Shown here piece by piece: positions 55,210 through 64,000 of a stretch of 64,000 nt of DNA; the stretch's first letter is position 1, and the number at the start of each line of letters is the position of its first letter. Below the pieces are notes generated by a model, which searched no databases, was not told the DNA's origin, and saw only the letters and a program-made list of their open reading frames with translations. The stretch comes from an uncultured Steroidobacter sp. (GTDB lineage Bacteria; Pseudomonadota; Gammaproteobacteria; Steroidobacterales; Steroidobacteraceae), in assembly GCA_937864115.1 (NCBI GenBank), contig CALMII010000037.1, forward strand, positions 1 to 64,000, in the 5' to 3' direction. A program made the position numbers and the translations under genes.

Positions 55210-57158
55210 CACAGGCCGACGTCGGCCAGGCGCGTGCGCAGAAACCCGGTGACGTCGGACAGCCGGTTTGTCACCGGCATCGGCGGCAGGCTCTCAAGAA
55301 AAATCCGCCCATACGGCTTCGAGCGGATGCGCTGATCGCACAGCATGATGACGCCGAAATCATCGCGGTCGCGAATCAGGCGGCCGACGCCCTGCTTCAG
55401 CGCAATCACGGCCTGCGGCACCTGTTCTTCGAAAAACGCATTGCCGCCGCGCCGCGTGATGGCGTCGAGGCGCGCTTTCAGCACCGGATCGTCCGGCACC
55501 GCGAACGGCAGCTTGTCGATGACGACGACCGACAGCGCCGCGCCCTTCACATCGACTCCTTCCCAGAAGCTGCTGGTGCCGAGCAGCACGGCATTGCCGT
55601 ACTCGCGGAAGCGCTTGAGCAGGATTTCGCGCGGCGCATCGCCCTGGACCAGCACCGGAAACGGCGGCTTGTCGCCGAGCCGGCGCGACAGCACGCTCGC
55701 AGCTTCGCGCAGTGCGCGATGACTCGTGAACAGCAGGAAGGCCCGGCCGCCGCTGGCTTCCAGCACCGGCAATGCGGCATCGACGACTTGCCGCGTGTGC
55801 TGGGCCGAGGCCGGCGCGTCGAGGCCCGGCGGCAGATACATCAGTGCCTGTTCGGCGAAATCGAACGGACTGCCGAATCGCGCGGTATCCGGTTCGACGA
55901 TCCCGACGCGGCGGATGAAGTGATCGAAATCATCGCCGACCGCAAGCGTGGCGGAGGTACAGATCCACGCACTCGAATGCTGGCCGATCAGTGCGCCGAG
56001 CTGTTCGGCAATGTCGACCGGAACATAGTGGAAGGAAACGCCATTGCGATTGATCTGTGCCCAGCGGACGCTGGCCGTGGCCGCCTCCCCGTCCTGCTCC
56101 AGCAGTAACGAGAGTCGCGACGCAAGATCGGCAGCACGTCGTCGCACCGATGCGAGACCGGGCTGATCGGTCGCCGCGCCGGCCAGCGACTTGTTGAGAT
56201 CCGCCAGCGAGAACTGCAGCGCTTCGAGCGACTCGATCACTGTGCTCGACCAGCGGCTGGATTCGTGCCGCTGCTGGCTGGTGCCGAGCGCGTCCTGCAG
56301 ATCGACGATGCGTCGTTCGAGGGTCTGCGCGAACGAGGAAGCGACCTCCACCTGCGTCGCGCTGGCCACCAGTTCGATCGCGAGATCGCGCGACAGTGCC
56401 TGCAGCTGCCAGCCCGATACCGCAAAACCGAGGAATGCCGAGGCGACATCGGGCAGCTGATGCGCTTCGTCGATCACGATGGCGTCCGCGCCGGGCAGCA
56501 GATCGCCGAAGCCCTCTTCCTTCAGCACCAGGTCCGCCATCAGCAGATGGTGATTGACGACGACGACGTCGGCCGCCTGCGCCTCGCGACGCGCCTGCAC
56601 GACATGGCAGCGATCGAAGAAGCTGCATTCGGCACCGAGACAGTTGTCGCGATTCGACGTGACCCACGGCCATACCGGCTCCGATTCCGAGAAATGCGCC
56701 AGTTCGGCGATGTCGCCGTTGCGCGTGATGCGCGACCAGTCGCGCACGTACGGCAGCGCCATGGCCACTTCGCGACGCAGGCCGCGCGACACCGCCTGCT
56801 GTTCGGCGAGTTCGAGTCGATGCGCACAGAGGTAGTTGGCGCGGCCCTTCAGCAGCGCGACCCGCACCGGCCGGCCCAGCGCGCCGGCCACCGTCGGCAG
56901 GTCGCGGCGAAACAGCTGGTCCTGGAGCGTGCGCGTTCCGGTGGAAACGATCACGCGCTTGCCCGAGAGCAGGACCGGGACGAGATAGGCGTATGTCTTG
57001 CCGGTGCCCGTGCCTGCTTCGACGATGAGCCGGCCGCCCGCGCGCAAGGCGCGGGACACCTCCGTCGCCATCGCGATCTGTTCGGGCCGCGTCGTGAAAC
57101 CGGGAACCGCCCGCGCCAGCGGACCGTCGGCACCGAACAGCTCGTCCCAGTCGTGCAT
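55209..57158 (-). CDS. yoaA: DinG/YoaA-type Fe-S DNA helicase
   Basis: A 649-residue XPD-like 5'-3' helicase. I start at ATG 57158, which overlaps the upstream stop (TGATG). Walker A is EAGTGTGKTYAY (near residue 50). Four cysteines in NYLCAHR, NCLGAECSFF and DRCH ligate the 4Fe-4S cluster. The DEAH box is IVIDEAHQ. The C-terminal half has GTSSFWEGVDVKG and the arginine-finger motif GVGRLIRDRDD. Length and motifs fit YoaA better than DinG of E. coli. It acts on stalled or damaged forks. Confidence 0.88.
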   Translation of the reverse strand: MHDWDELFGADGPLARAVPGFTTRPEQIAMATEVSRALRAGGRLIVEAGTGTGKTYAYLVPVLLSGKRVIVSTGTRTLQDQLFRRDLPTVAGALGRPVRVALLKGRANYLCAHRLELAEQQAVSRGLRREVAMALPYVRDWSRITRNGDIAELAHFSESEPVWPWVTSNRDNCLGAECSFFDRCHVVQARREAQAADVVVVNHHLLMADLVLKEEGFGDLLPGADAIVIDEAHQLPDVASAFLGFAVSGWQLQALSRDLAIELVASATQVEVASSFAQTLERRIVDLQDALGTSQQRHESSRWSSTVIESLEALQFSLADLNKSLAGAATDQPGLASVRRRAADLASRLSLLLEQDGEAATASVRWAQINRNGVSFHYVPVDIAEQLGALIGQHSSAWICTSATLAVGDDFDHFIRRVGIVEPDTARFGSPFDFAEQALMYLPPGLDAPASAQHTRQVVDAALPVLEASGGRAFLLFTSHRALREAASVLSRRLGDKPPFPVLVQGDAPREILLKRFREYGNAVLLGTSSFWEGVDVKGAALSVVVIDKLPFAVPDDPVLKARLDAITRRGGNAFFEEQVPQAVIALKQGVGRLIRDRDDFGVIMLCDQRIRSKPYGRIFLESLPPMPVTNRLSDVTGFLRTRLADVGL

Positions 57159-57724
57159 CAGCGGAACACCGCGCGAAAGCGCACCAGCGCCACGGCGCCG
57201 GGCGCGAGCGGATTGCGCAGACGCCAGTGGATATGCGTGTAATCCGGCGCAGTCGCGGGACGGGTCAGGGCCGCCGGGTCGAGCGAGGTTGCCTGCATCA
57301 GGGCCACGGCCGACTGGTCCACGATGGTGAGCTGCCCTTCCTTGCCGAAGTTCCGGCCGCCGTCGGCGGACAGAAAGACCTCCACGCCGGGACCCGTCGC
57401 GGACCGGGGAACGTAGACCGTGTTCTCGGGAATGCGCTGCACGACCTCGATGTCGCCCACCGGCACGTTCGCGGCATTGCGGACGCGCACGGTATAGAAG
57501 ATCTCCTGCCCCTGTTCGATGCTGGCGGCCGGTACGAGCCTGGAAATCCTGCGGCCGCCGGGTGCAGCAATCTCCTCGCGCACTTCGGCGACCAGCGAAA
57601 TATCGACGTTGTCCGCCGCCCGCGGCTGCGACTGGGGCACGGCCGCGAGCAGGCAAAGAACCGTGCAGCACACGGTCCGAACTCGCAGGCTGTCCAGCGC
57701 TGTCCCGCGGAACATCCGCCTCAT
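57158..57724 (-). CDS. Secreted protein with a DUF11-like domain
   Basis: A 188-residue protein with a signal peptide (TVCCTVLCLLAAVPQSQPRA) and one beta-sandwich domain of the DUF11 type: PAASIEQGQEIFYTVRVRNA followed by VPVGDIEVVQRIPENTVYVP. The rest (GVEVFLSADGGRNFGKEGQL) is also beta. Probably periplasmic. It overlaps the helicase start (TGATG), but a shared function is not evident; such couplings are often just compact packing. Confidence 0.7.
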   Translation of the reverse strand: MRRMFRGTALDSLRVRTVCCTVLCLLAAVPQSQPRAADNVDISLVAEVREEIAAPGGRRISRLVPAASIEQGQEIFYTVRVRNAANVPVGDIEVVQRIPENTVYVPRSATGPGVEVFLSADGGRNFGKEGQLTIVDQSAVALMQATSLDPAALTRPATAPDYTHIHWRLRNPLAPGAVALVRFRAVFR

Positions 57725-57819
57725 GGGGTGTGTCGGTCTGCGGACCGGGACAACCGGTCGCGATGCGAGTCATCGGAAATCATGGACATAAGCTCGAATG
57801 CGATTAGTGCAGAAGTCCG

Positions 57820-57849
57820 TTCAATGCCAGCGTAGTCGCCCGGTATAAT
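57820..57849 (+). promoter_or_regulatory. Candidate promoter of pckG
   Basis: A perfect TATAAT (57844-57849) with a weak TTCAAT (57820-57825) 18 bp upstream. It faces pckG, whose ATG is 73 bp on. Confidence 0.5.
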
Positions 57850-57921
57850 CCCGCGTCCATTTCTCGCTGCAGCTTGCAGAACCGCCTGTCAGGCGGCCAC
57901 GGTACGGAGGTTTGCGTCGAT

Positions 57922-59658
<1,737 letters not shown>

Positions 59659-59671
59659 GGTTCTTTAAATC

Positions 59672-59770
59672 TGCCTGTGGGGCCGGCTTCAGCCGGCCTC
59701 TTTTGACTGTGTAAGGCGTCAGGCTGAAGCCTGACCTACAAGCCTGACCTACAAGCCCGACCTACAGGCA
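59672..59770. repeat. REP/BIME-like hairpins between pckG and the cyclase gene
   Basis: GGCCGGCT-TC-AGCCGGCC (59681-59698) and GTCAGGCT-GA-AGCCTGAC (59718-59735), then a short tandem CCTGACCTACAAG repeat in two or three copies (about 59730-59764). Between convergent genes. Confidence 0.8.
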
Positions 59771-59774
59771 GCAA

Positions 59775-60686
59775 CTACTCTTCACACGCATACCGCAGCG
59801 TCAGCGGCGAGCCGTTCTCCGGCACCCGGCCGAAGCCGATCATGCCTTCGCCCTTGAGCTGCATGCTGTCGCGGCGGACGAAGGCTTCCTCGCCCTCCTT
59901 CGTGGTCACGAAGGTGCCGTTGGTGCTCTGATCCACCAGCAGGAACTTTCCCCGGCTGAATTCGATGCGCGCGTGCAGGCGCGAAATCAGGTTGCCCTTG
60001 ACGACGACGTCGTTTTCCTCGGCGCGCCCGATGGTGATGTTGCTGCGCGCATCGTCGACGAGCAGGTCCTGCCCCAGGAATTTCAGGTGCAGACGCCGCG
60101 GCCGCTGCTTCTCGCGCGACACGGCGGCGCTGAGCGCGATCGCCGGCAGCATGCTGGTCGCGTCTTCCTTCTGCCACAGGACTTCGAACAGCTCGTCCTC
60201 GCTGGTCTTGCCCTTCAGCGTGGCCACGTCGATCTGCCGGACCGCGGAGCGCCATTCCGGCGCGAGCAGTTCCACCATCGCGCTCGTAATCATGACCTGA
60301 CCGGCCTTGGCCTGGCTGGTCATGCGATTCGCCGTGTGCACGGCGGCGCCGAAGATGTCGCGATTCTCGAGAACGACCGGACCGAAGTGACCGCCGATGC
60401 GGATGGCAATGGGCTGACCTTCCACCTTGAGGCCGGAATGCGTGCGGATGTCGTGCTGCATGCGGCTGGCGGCATTCACGGCGTCGTTCGGGGTCGGGAA
60501 CGTCGCCATGATTTCGTCGCCGATGGTCTTGATCACGGTGCCGTGATTCTGTTCCGTGGCCGAACGCATGATCTCCACGCAGGTCAGCACCATGTCGCGG
60601 GCGCGCAGATCGCCCATGACTTCATAGATCCGGGTGCTGCCGACGACATCGGCGAACAGAATGGCCAGTTCGATGTCTTTGCCCAT
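59775..60686 (-). CDS. Class III adenylate/guanylate cyclase with FHA domain
   Basis: I start at ATG 60686 (MGKDIELAILFADVVGSTRI); a longer frame from 60806 adds a proline-rich leader. The class III cyclase domain (about 1-170) has the first metal Asp in LFADVVGSTRIYE, IKTIGDEIMATFP with the second, and FGAAVHTANRM. An FHA phosphothreonine-binding domain follows (about 205-300): NITIGRAEENDVVVKGNLIS, RLHARIEF and DQSTNGTFV. Cytoplasmic; likely makes cAMP or cGMP and docks to a phosphorylated partner. Which nucleotide is used cannot be read with certainty. Confidence 0.85.
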   Translation of the reverse strand: MGKDIELAILFADVVGSTRIYEVMGDLRARDMVLTCVEIMRSATEQNHGTVIKTIGDEIMATFPTPNDAVNAASRMQHDIRTHSGLKVEGQPIAIRIGGHFGPVVLENRDIFGAAVHTANRMTSQAKAGQVMITSAMVELLAPEWRSAVRQIDVATLKGKTSEDELFEVLWQKEDATSMLPAIALSAAVSREKQRPRRLHLKFLGQDLLVDDARSNITIGRAEENDVVVKGNLISRLHARIEFSRGKFLLVDQSTNGTFVTTKEGEEAFVRRDSMQLKGEGMIGFGRVPENGSPLTLRYACEE

Positions 60687-60861
60687 GACCTCTTGGTGTC
60701 CAAACCTCTGCGGATCCGCGGCTCTGCTGCTCTCGCAACAGACCCCTTCCTTCGTTCGTATTGAGCCACCCCGCAGCCCGCCGGGTGGCGCTGGCATTAT
60801 ATACACAACGCTACATAAGCTCGCCGGTTCGAACGGCCGCTAGCATTCCGGAGTTCCGCTG

Positions 60862-62286
60862 ATGATCGCCCGAACCCGCTTTTTTCCCTGTTTTGCAGCG
60901 ATTCTGACCGGTCTCGCCCTCGCTCCCGCAACGTCCCTCGCTGCCGACTGGTCAGAGCAGGATCTTGCAGCAGCAGCGACCCTGCGAGATCGCGCCATGG
61001 CGGGGACCCGGGCTTACGAACATGTCAGCTCCCTCGTCACCGAGGTCGGGCCGCGCTTCGCGGGGTCCGCGGGCGATGCCGCCGCGGTCCGCTGGGCGCT
61101 CAACAAACTCGGCGCGCTCGAATTCTCCCTCGTGCGTGCGCAGGACGTGCTCGTGCCGCGCTGGGTTCGCGGTAGTGCCGAGGCATCGATCCTCACGCCC
61201 TTCCCGCAATCGCTGGTGGTTGCTGCTCTCGGCGGCAGCGTCGGTACTGCGGAGGAAGGCATCGAAGCAGCGGTACAACGAGTGGAGTCGCTGGATGCGC
61301 TGAAGGCCCTGTCGCCTGCCGCAGTCAAAGGCAGGATCGTCTTCATCGACCAGCGCATGGAACGCACGCGCGATGCGAGCGGCTATGGCCGGACCGTCAG
61401 CATCCGCTCGCAGGGTCCGAGTATCGCCGCCGATCTGGGTGCGGTCGCCGTAGTCATCCGTTCCGTCGGTACATCGACCGATCGCATCGCGCATACGGGG
61501 GGATTGTCCTATCGCACGGATGCACCGCGCATTCCCGCGTTCGCCCTTTCCAACCCCGATGCCGATCTGCTCGCACGTCAGGTCACCGCGGGCAAACCGG
61601 TCCGCATGCGGCTGCATTCCACCGCACGCGAACTGCCGCCGGACTGGTCCGCCAACGTCATCGGCGAAATTCCCGGCGGCGAACGTGCAGATGAAATCGT
61701 CCTGCTCGGCGCGCATCTCGATTCGTGGGACCTGAGCCAGGGCGCGGTCGACGATGGCGCAGGGATCGCCATCGTGACCGAAGCGGCGCGATTGATCGGC
61801 CGGCTCGACCGCAAGCCGGCACGCACGATCCGCGTGGTGCTGTTCGCCAACGAAGAATTCGGCCTGTCCGGCGCGCGCGAATATGCGCGCCAGATCGGCG
61901 AGGAAATCAATCGCCACGTCGCTGCATTCGAGGCCGATCTCGGCCAGGGCCCGGTATGGAGGATCGACTCGTCCGTCTCCCCAGAAGCGGTCTCGGCAAT
62001 CGCGCAGATACACCCATTGCTGGAGCCGCTGGGCATCGAAAACGGCGGCACTAATGCCGCGTCGGGCGGCTCCGATCTCAGACCGCTTCGCGAAGCCGGC
62101 GTGCCGGTACTGGATCTGTCGCTGGACGCCACGACCTACTTCGACATTCACCACACCACGAACGACACGCTCGCGAAGATCGATGCGAAGACGCTGGATC
62201 AGTCGGTTGCCGCCTTCGCGGTCGCGGCGTGGCTGGCTGCAACAAAACAGGGAGACTTCGGGCGCTTGCCCATCAAGACGGAGTGA
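60862..62286 (+). CDS. Secreted M28-family zinc aminopeptidase with PA domain
   Basis: A 474-residue exopeptidase. Signal peptide MIARTRFFPCFAAILTGLAL, ending near SLAAD. A PA (protease-associated) insert (about 130-250) precedes the M28 core: LLGAHLDSWDLSQGAVDDGA (His and bridging Asp), FANEEFGLSGARE (Glu pair), FEADLGQGPV (Asp) and YFDIHHTTNDT (His). All five metal ligands are present, so activity is likely. Probably periplasmic or secreted, giving amino acids from peptides. Confidence 0.92.
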   Translation: MIARTRFFPCFAAILTGLALAPATSLAADWSEQDLAAAATLRDRAMAGTRAYEHVSSLVTEVGPRFAGSAGDAAAVRWALNKLGALEFSLVRAQDVLVPRWVRGSAEASILTPFPQSLVVAALGGSVGTAEEGIEAAVQRVESLDALKALSPAAVKGRIVFIDQRMERTRDASGYGRTVSIRSQGPSIAADLGAVAVVIRSVGTSTDRIAHTGGLSYRTDAPRIPAFALSNPDADLLARQVTAGKPVRMRLHSTARELPPDWSANVIGEIPGGERADEIVLLGAHLDSWDLSQGAVDDGAGIAIVTEAARLIGRLDRKPARTIRVVLFANEEFGLSGAREYARQIGEEINRHVAAFEADLGQGPVWRIDSSVSPEAVSAIAQIHPLLEPLGIENGGTNAASGGSDLRPLREAGVPVLDLSLDATTYFDIHHTTNDTLAKIDAKTLDQSVAAFAVAAWLAATKQGDFGRLPIKTE

Positions 62287-62292
62287 GGCGGA

Positions 62293-63321
62293 TCAGGCGA
62301 CGATCCGCAGCGCCTCCATCAGCACGTCGGCATTGGCTGCCGGCTGCGCCGACTGTTCGGAGAGAAAGCGCCGCCACGCGCGCACGTTCGGCAGTCCCGC
62401 GTACAACCCCTGGATGTGGCGCACCATCGTGCGCAGCCGATGTCCTTCGGCAATGCGAGCGCGACAGTATTGCGCGTACTGCTCGACAACGGCCTCGCGC
62501 GACGGCAGCGGCCACGACGGGTCGATCAGTGCATGATGCAGCTGCGCCAGGATGTACGGATTGTGATAGGCCTCGCGCCCCATCATCGCGCCATCGAAAT
62601 TCCGCAGATGCACGCGCACCTCCTCCACGGTGCGTATGCCGCCGTTCACGACGAAAGTCAGCGCAGGAAAATCCGCACGCAATCGCGCAGCAATGTCGTA
62701 GCGCAGCGGCGGAATCTCGCGATTCTCCTTGGGACTCAATCCATTCAGCACCGCGCGCCGGGCGTGCACGATGAACACGTCGCATCGTGCAGCAGCGACA
62801 GTCCGCACGAAGTCGCAAAGGAATTCGTACTCGTCCATCCCGGGCGATGGCGAAGGATCGATGCCGATGCGGCATTTCACCGTCACCGGCACATCGACCG
62901 CAGCACGCATCGCTGCGACGCCATCGGCAACGAGTGACGCCTCTCCCATCAGGCAGGCGCCGAAGCGCCCGCTCTTCACGCGGTCGCTGGGACAGCCGCA
63001 ATTCAGATTGATCTCGTCGTAGCCGGCGTCCGCCCCGACCTTCGCCGCGACCGCCAGTTCGCGCGGATCACTGCCTCCCAGCTGCAGCGCCACCGGATGC
63101 TCTGCTGCATCGAAGGCCAGCAACCGTTCTGCATTGCCACGAACGATCGCAGCCGAGGTGATCATCTCGGTATAGAGAAGCGCAGACGGACTCAGCAGCC
63201 GCAGCAGGTAACGGCAGTGACGATCTGTGTAGTCCATCATCGGCGCGACGCTGATGCGCCGATCCAGCGAAAGACTAGGTTTTTCGCAGAAATCACCTGT
63301 TTTTATAGCATTTTCCGTCAT
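62293..63321 (-). CDS. dusA: tRNA-dihydrouridine synthase A
   Basis: A 342-residue flavoenzyme that makes dihydrouridine at positions 20/20a of tRNA. I start at ATG 63321 (MTENAIKTGDFCEK); the frame extends 68 codons further but without support. Blocks: RRISVAPMMDYTDRHCRYLL, ALQLGGSDP, INLNCGCPSDRVKSGRFGAC (catalytic Cys in CGCPS), VKCRIGID, FIVHARRAVLNGLSPKENRE, VVNGGI and GAMMGREAYHNPY. Its 5' end faces a divergent integrase gene 104 bp away. The first 18 residues before the conserved block could come from a mobile element. Confidence 0.95.
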   Translation of the reverse strand: MTENAIKTGDFCEKPSLSLDRRISVAPMMDYTDRHCRYLLRLLSPSALLYTEMITSAAIVRGNAERLLAFDAAEHPVALQLGGSDPRELAVAAKVGADAGYDEINLNCGCPSDRVKSGRFGACLMGEASLVADGVAAMRAAVDVPVTVKCRIGIDPSPSPGMDEYEFLCDFVRTVAAARCDVFIVHARRAVLNGLSPKENREIPPLRYDIAARLRADFPALTFVVNGGIRTVEEVRVHLRNFDGAMMGREAYHNPYILAQLHHALIDPSWPLPSREAVVEQYAQYCRARIAEGHRLRTMVRHIQGLYAGLPNVRAWRRFLSEQSAQPAANADVLMEALRIVA

Positions 63322-63369
63322 TGGCTTTTGTGCGGGATTCCTGCGGGTTTGGCGTGATTCGTGGGTTGC

Positions 63370-63409
63370 GGAGGGTACAAAGAGGTGACAAGAATAGCTT
63401 GTACCCTCC
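63370..63409. repeat. Perfect 11-bp inverted repeat between dusA and integrase
   Basis: GGAGGGTACAA (63370-63380) and TTGTACCCTCC (63399-63409) with an 18-bp spacer, ending 16 bp before the integrase ATG. Could be an operator for the integrase, an integrase arm site, or a transcriptional hairpin. The match is exact. Confidence 0.7.
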
Positions 63410-63425
63410 AAGTGCAGGACATTGT

Positions 63426-64000
63426 ATGGCCACCATCCGGCCACGCCGCAAATCTGACGGGACGTTGCGTTACACGGCCCAGATTCGCTTGCGCAAAGGC
63501 AAGCTCGTGGTTCACAGCGAAGCAAAAACCTTCATGCATCGAGCCGCCGCAGAGAAATGGGCCAAGGCTCGAGAAGTCGCGCTGGAGAGCCCTGGCGAAC
63601 TGGCTCGCAGCCAATTTGGCGAGGCTACGCTGAAGAGTCTCATCCGCTGGTATATCGATGATTTCAGGGAACTGTCGAAATGGCAGCGGACCAAGCAGTC
63701 GCAACTAGAGTTCCTGGAAAAGCATTCGCTCGGCGCCAAAAACGCACTGGCACTGACGGCCGCGACCCTCGTCGATCACATCCGGCTGAGGCGCATGCGT
63801 GGCGCCGGCCCCGCTACTGCCAGCAACGACCTGACCTGGATTGGGGTCGTCCTGCGTGCTGCGCGGAGCATCAAGCAACTCCCTGTCCGACCGGAAGTCG
63901 TAGATGAAGCACGTGACGCCTGTCGTGAGTTGCGCCTGATCGGCAAGAGCCGTCGTCGGGACAGGCGTCCTACGCCGGATGAGCTGGCGAAACTGGATGC
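63426..64000 (+). CDS. Site-specific integrase, N-terminal part, cut by window edge
   Basis: From ATG 63426 the frame stays open for 191 codons to the window end. It starts MATIRPRRKSDGTLRYTAQI with RLRKGKLVVHSEAKTF, the arm-type DNA-binding fold of tyrosine recombinases that read phage/island att arms. A core-binding helical region follows (LKSLIRWYIDDFRELSKWQR, then TASNDLTWIGVVLRAARSIK). The catalytic R-H-R-Y part lies beyond the window. Position next to the 5' end of dusA matches the group of integrases that insert at dusA, so a genomic island or prophage is expected to the right. Confidence 0.75.
   Translation, partial: MATIRPRRKSDGTLRYTAQIRLRKGKLVVHSEAKTFMHRAAAEKWAKAREVALESPGELARSQFGEATLKSLIRWYIDDFRELSKWQRTKQSQLEFLEKHSLGAKNALALTAATLVDHIRLRRMRGAGPATASNDLTWIGVVLRAARSIKQLPVRPEVVDEARDACRELRLIGKSRRRDRRPTPDELAKLD

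Overview
The window is GC-rich bacterial chromosome, probably from a gammaproteobacterium of the Xanthomonadales/Nevskiales type. The grounds are a PhoBR/PstSCAB/PhoU phosphate regulon, DapD/DapE lysine synthesis, DsbB, GTP-dependent PEP carboxykinase, DusA, TonB-dependent receptors and REP-type hairpins between genes. The genus is inference only. No rRNA, tRNA or CRISPR array was seen.

Left part (1-19.7 kb) is an accessory, scarred region. It holds two RelE-type toxin-antitoxin loci, one intact with a palindromic operator and one with a twice-frameshifted toxin. It also holds a broken RAYT-like transposase, three IS91-family transposase fragments (two share a 74-bp exact repeat), a truncated TauD-like gene, a MacAB-like ABC exporter operon (adaptor, ATPase, permease), a LytS/LytTR-type two-component system with a TPR/haem c protein, a lipoprotein/outer-membrane protein pair, and a pair of FtsX-type permeases that has lost its ATPase next to IS91 debris.

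The centre (19.7-36.8 kb, minus strand) is the most interesting part. Six tightly spaced genes run in one direction: a GAF-HlyD membrane adaptor, a PqqD-M50 protease-lipoyl fusion, a short SecA-like ATPase, a second HlyD-type adaptor, a 3013-residue LEPR-XLL/cadherin-repeat surface protein, and a diguanylate cyclase. A sigma-28 (FliA)-like promoter lies upstream. This looks like a dedicated export and display system for a giant adhesin, tied to motility and c-di-GMP. I know of no described system with this composition.

The right part (37-64 kb) is core genome. dapD and dapE flank the pstSCAB-phoU operon, which has a PhoB box before pstS and a stem-loop between pstS and pstC. Then come dsbB, a second phoU, a porin, a TonB receptor with a lipoprotein partner that carries a long tandem Pho-box-like array upstream, phoR/phoB, tsaB, a YoaA/DinG-type helicase, a DUF11-type secreted protein, pckG, a cyclase-FHA protein, an M28 peptidase and dusA. 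Divergent from dusA, and running off the right end, is a tyrosine-integrase-like gene. This fits a mobile element inserted at the 5' end of dusA.
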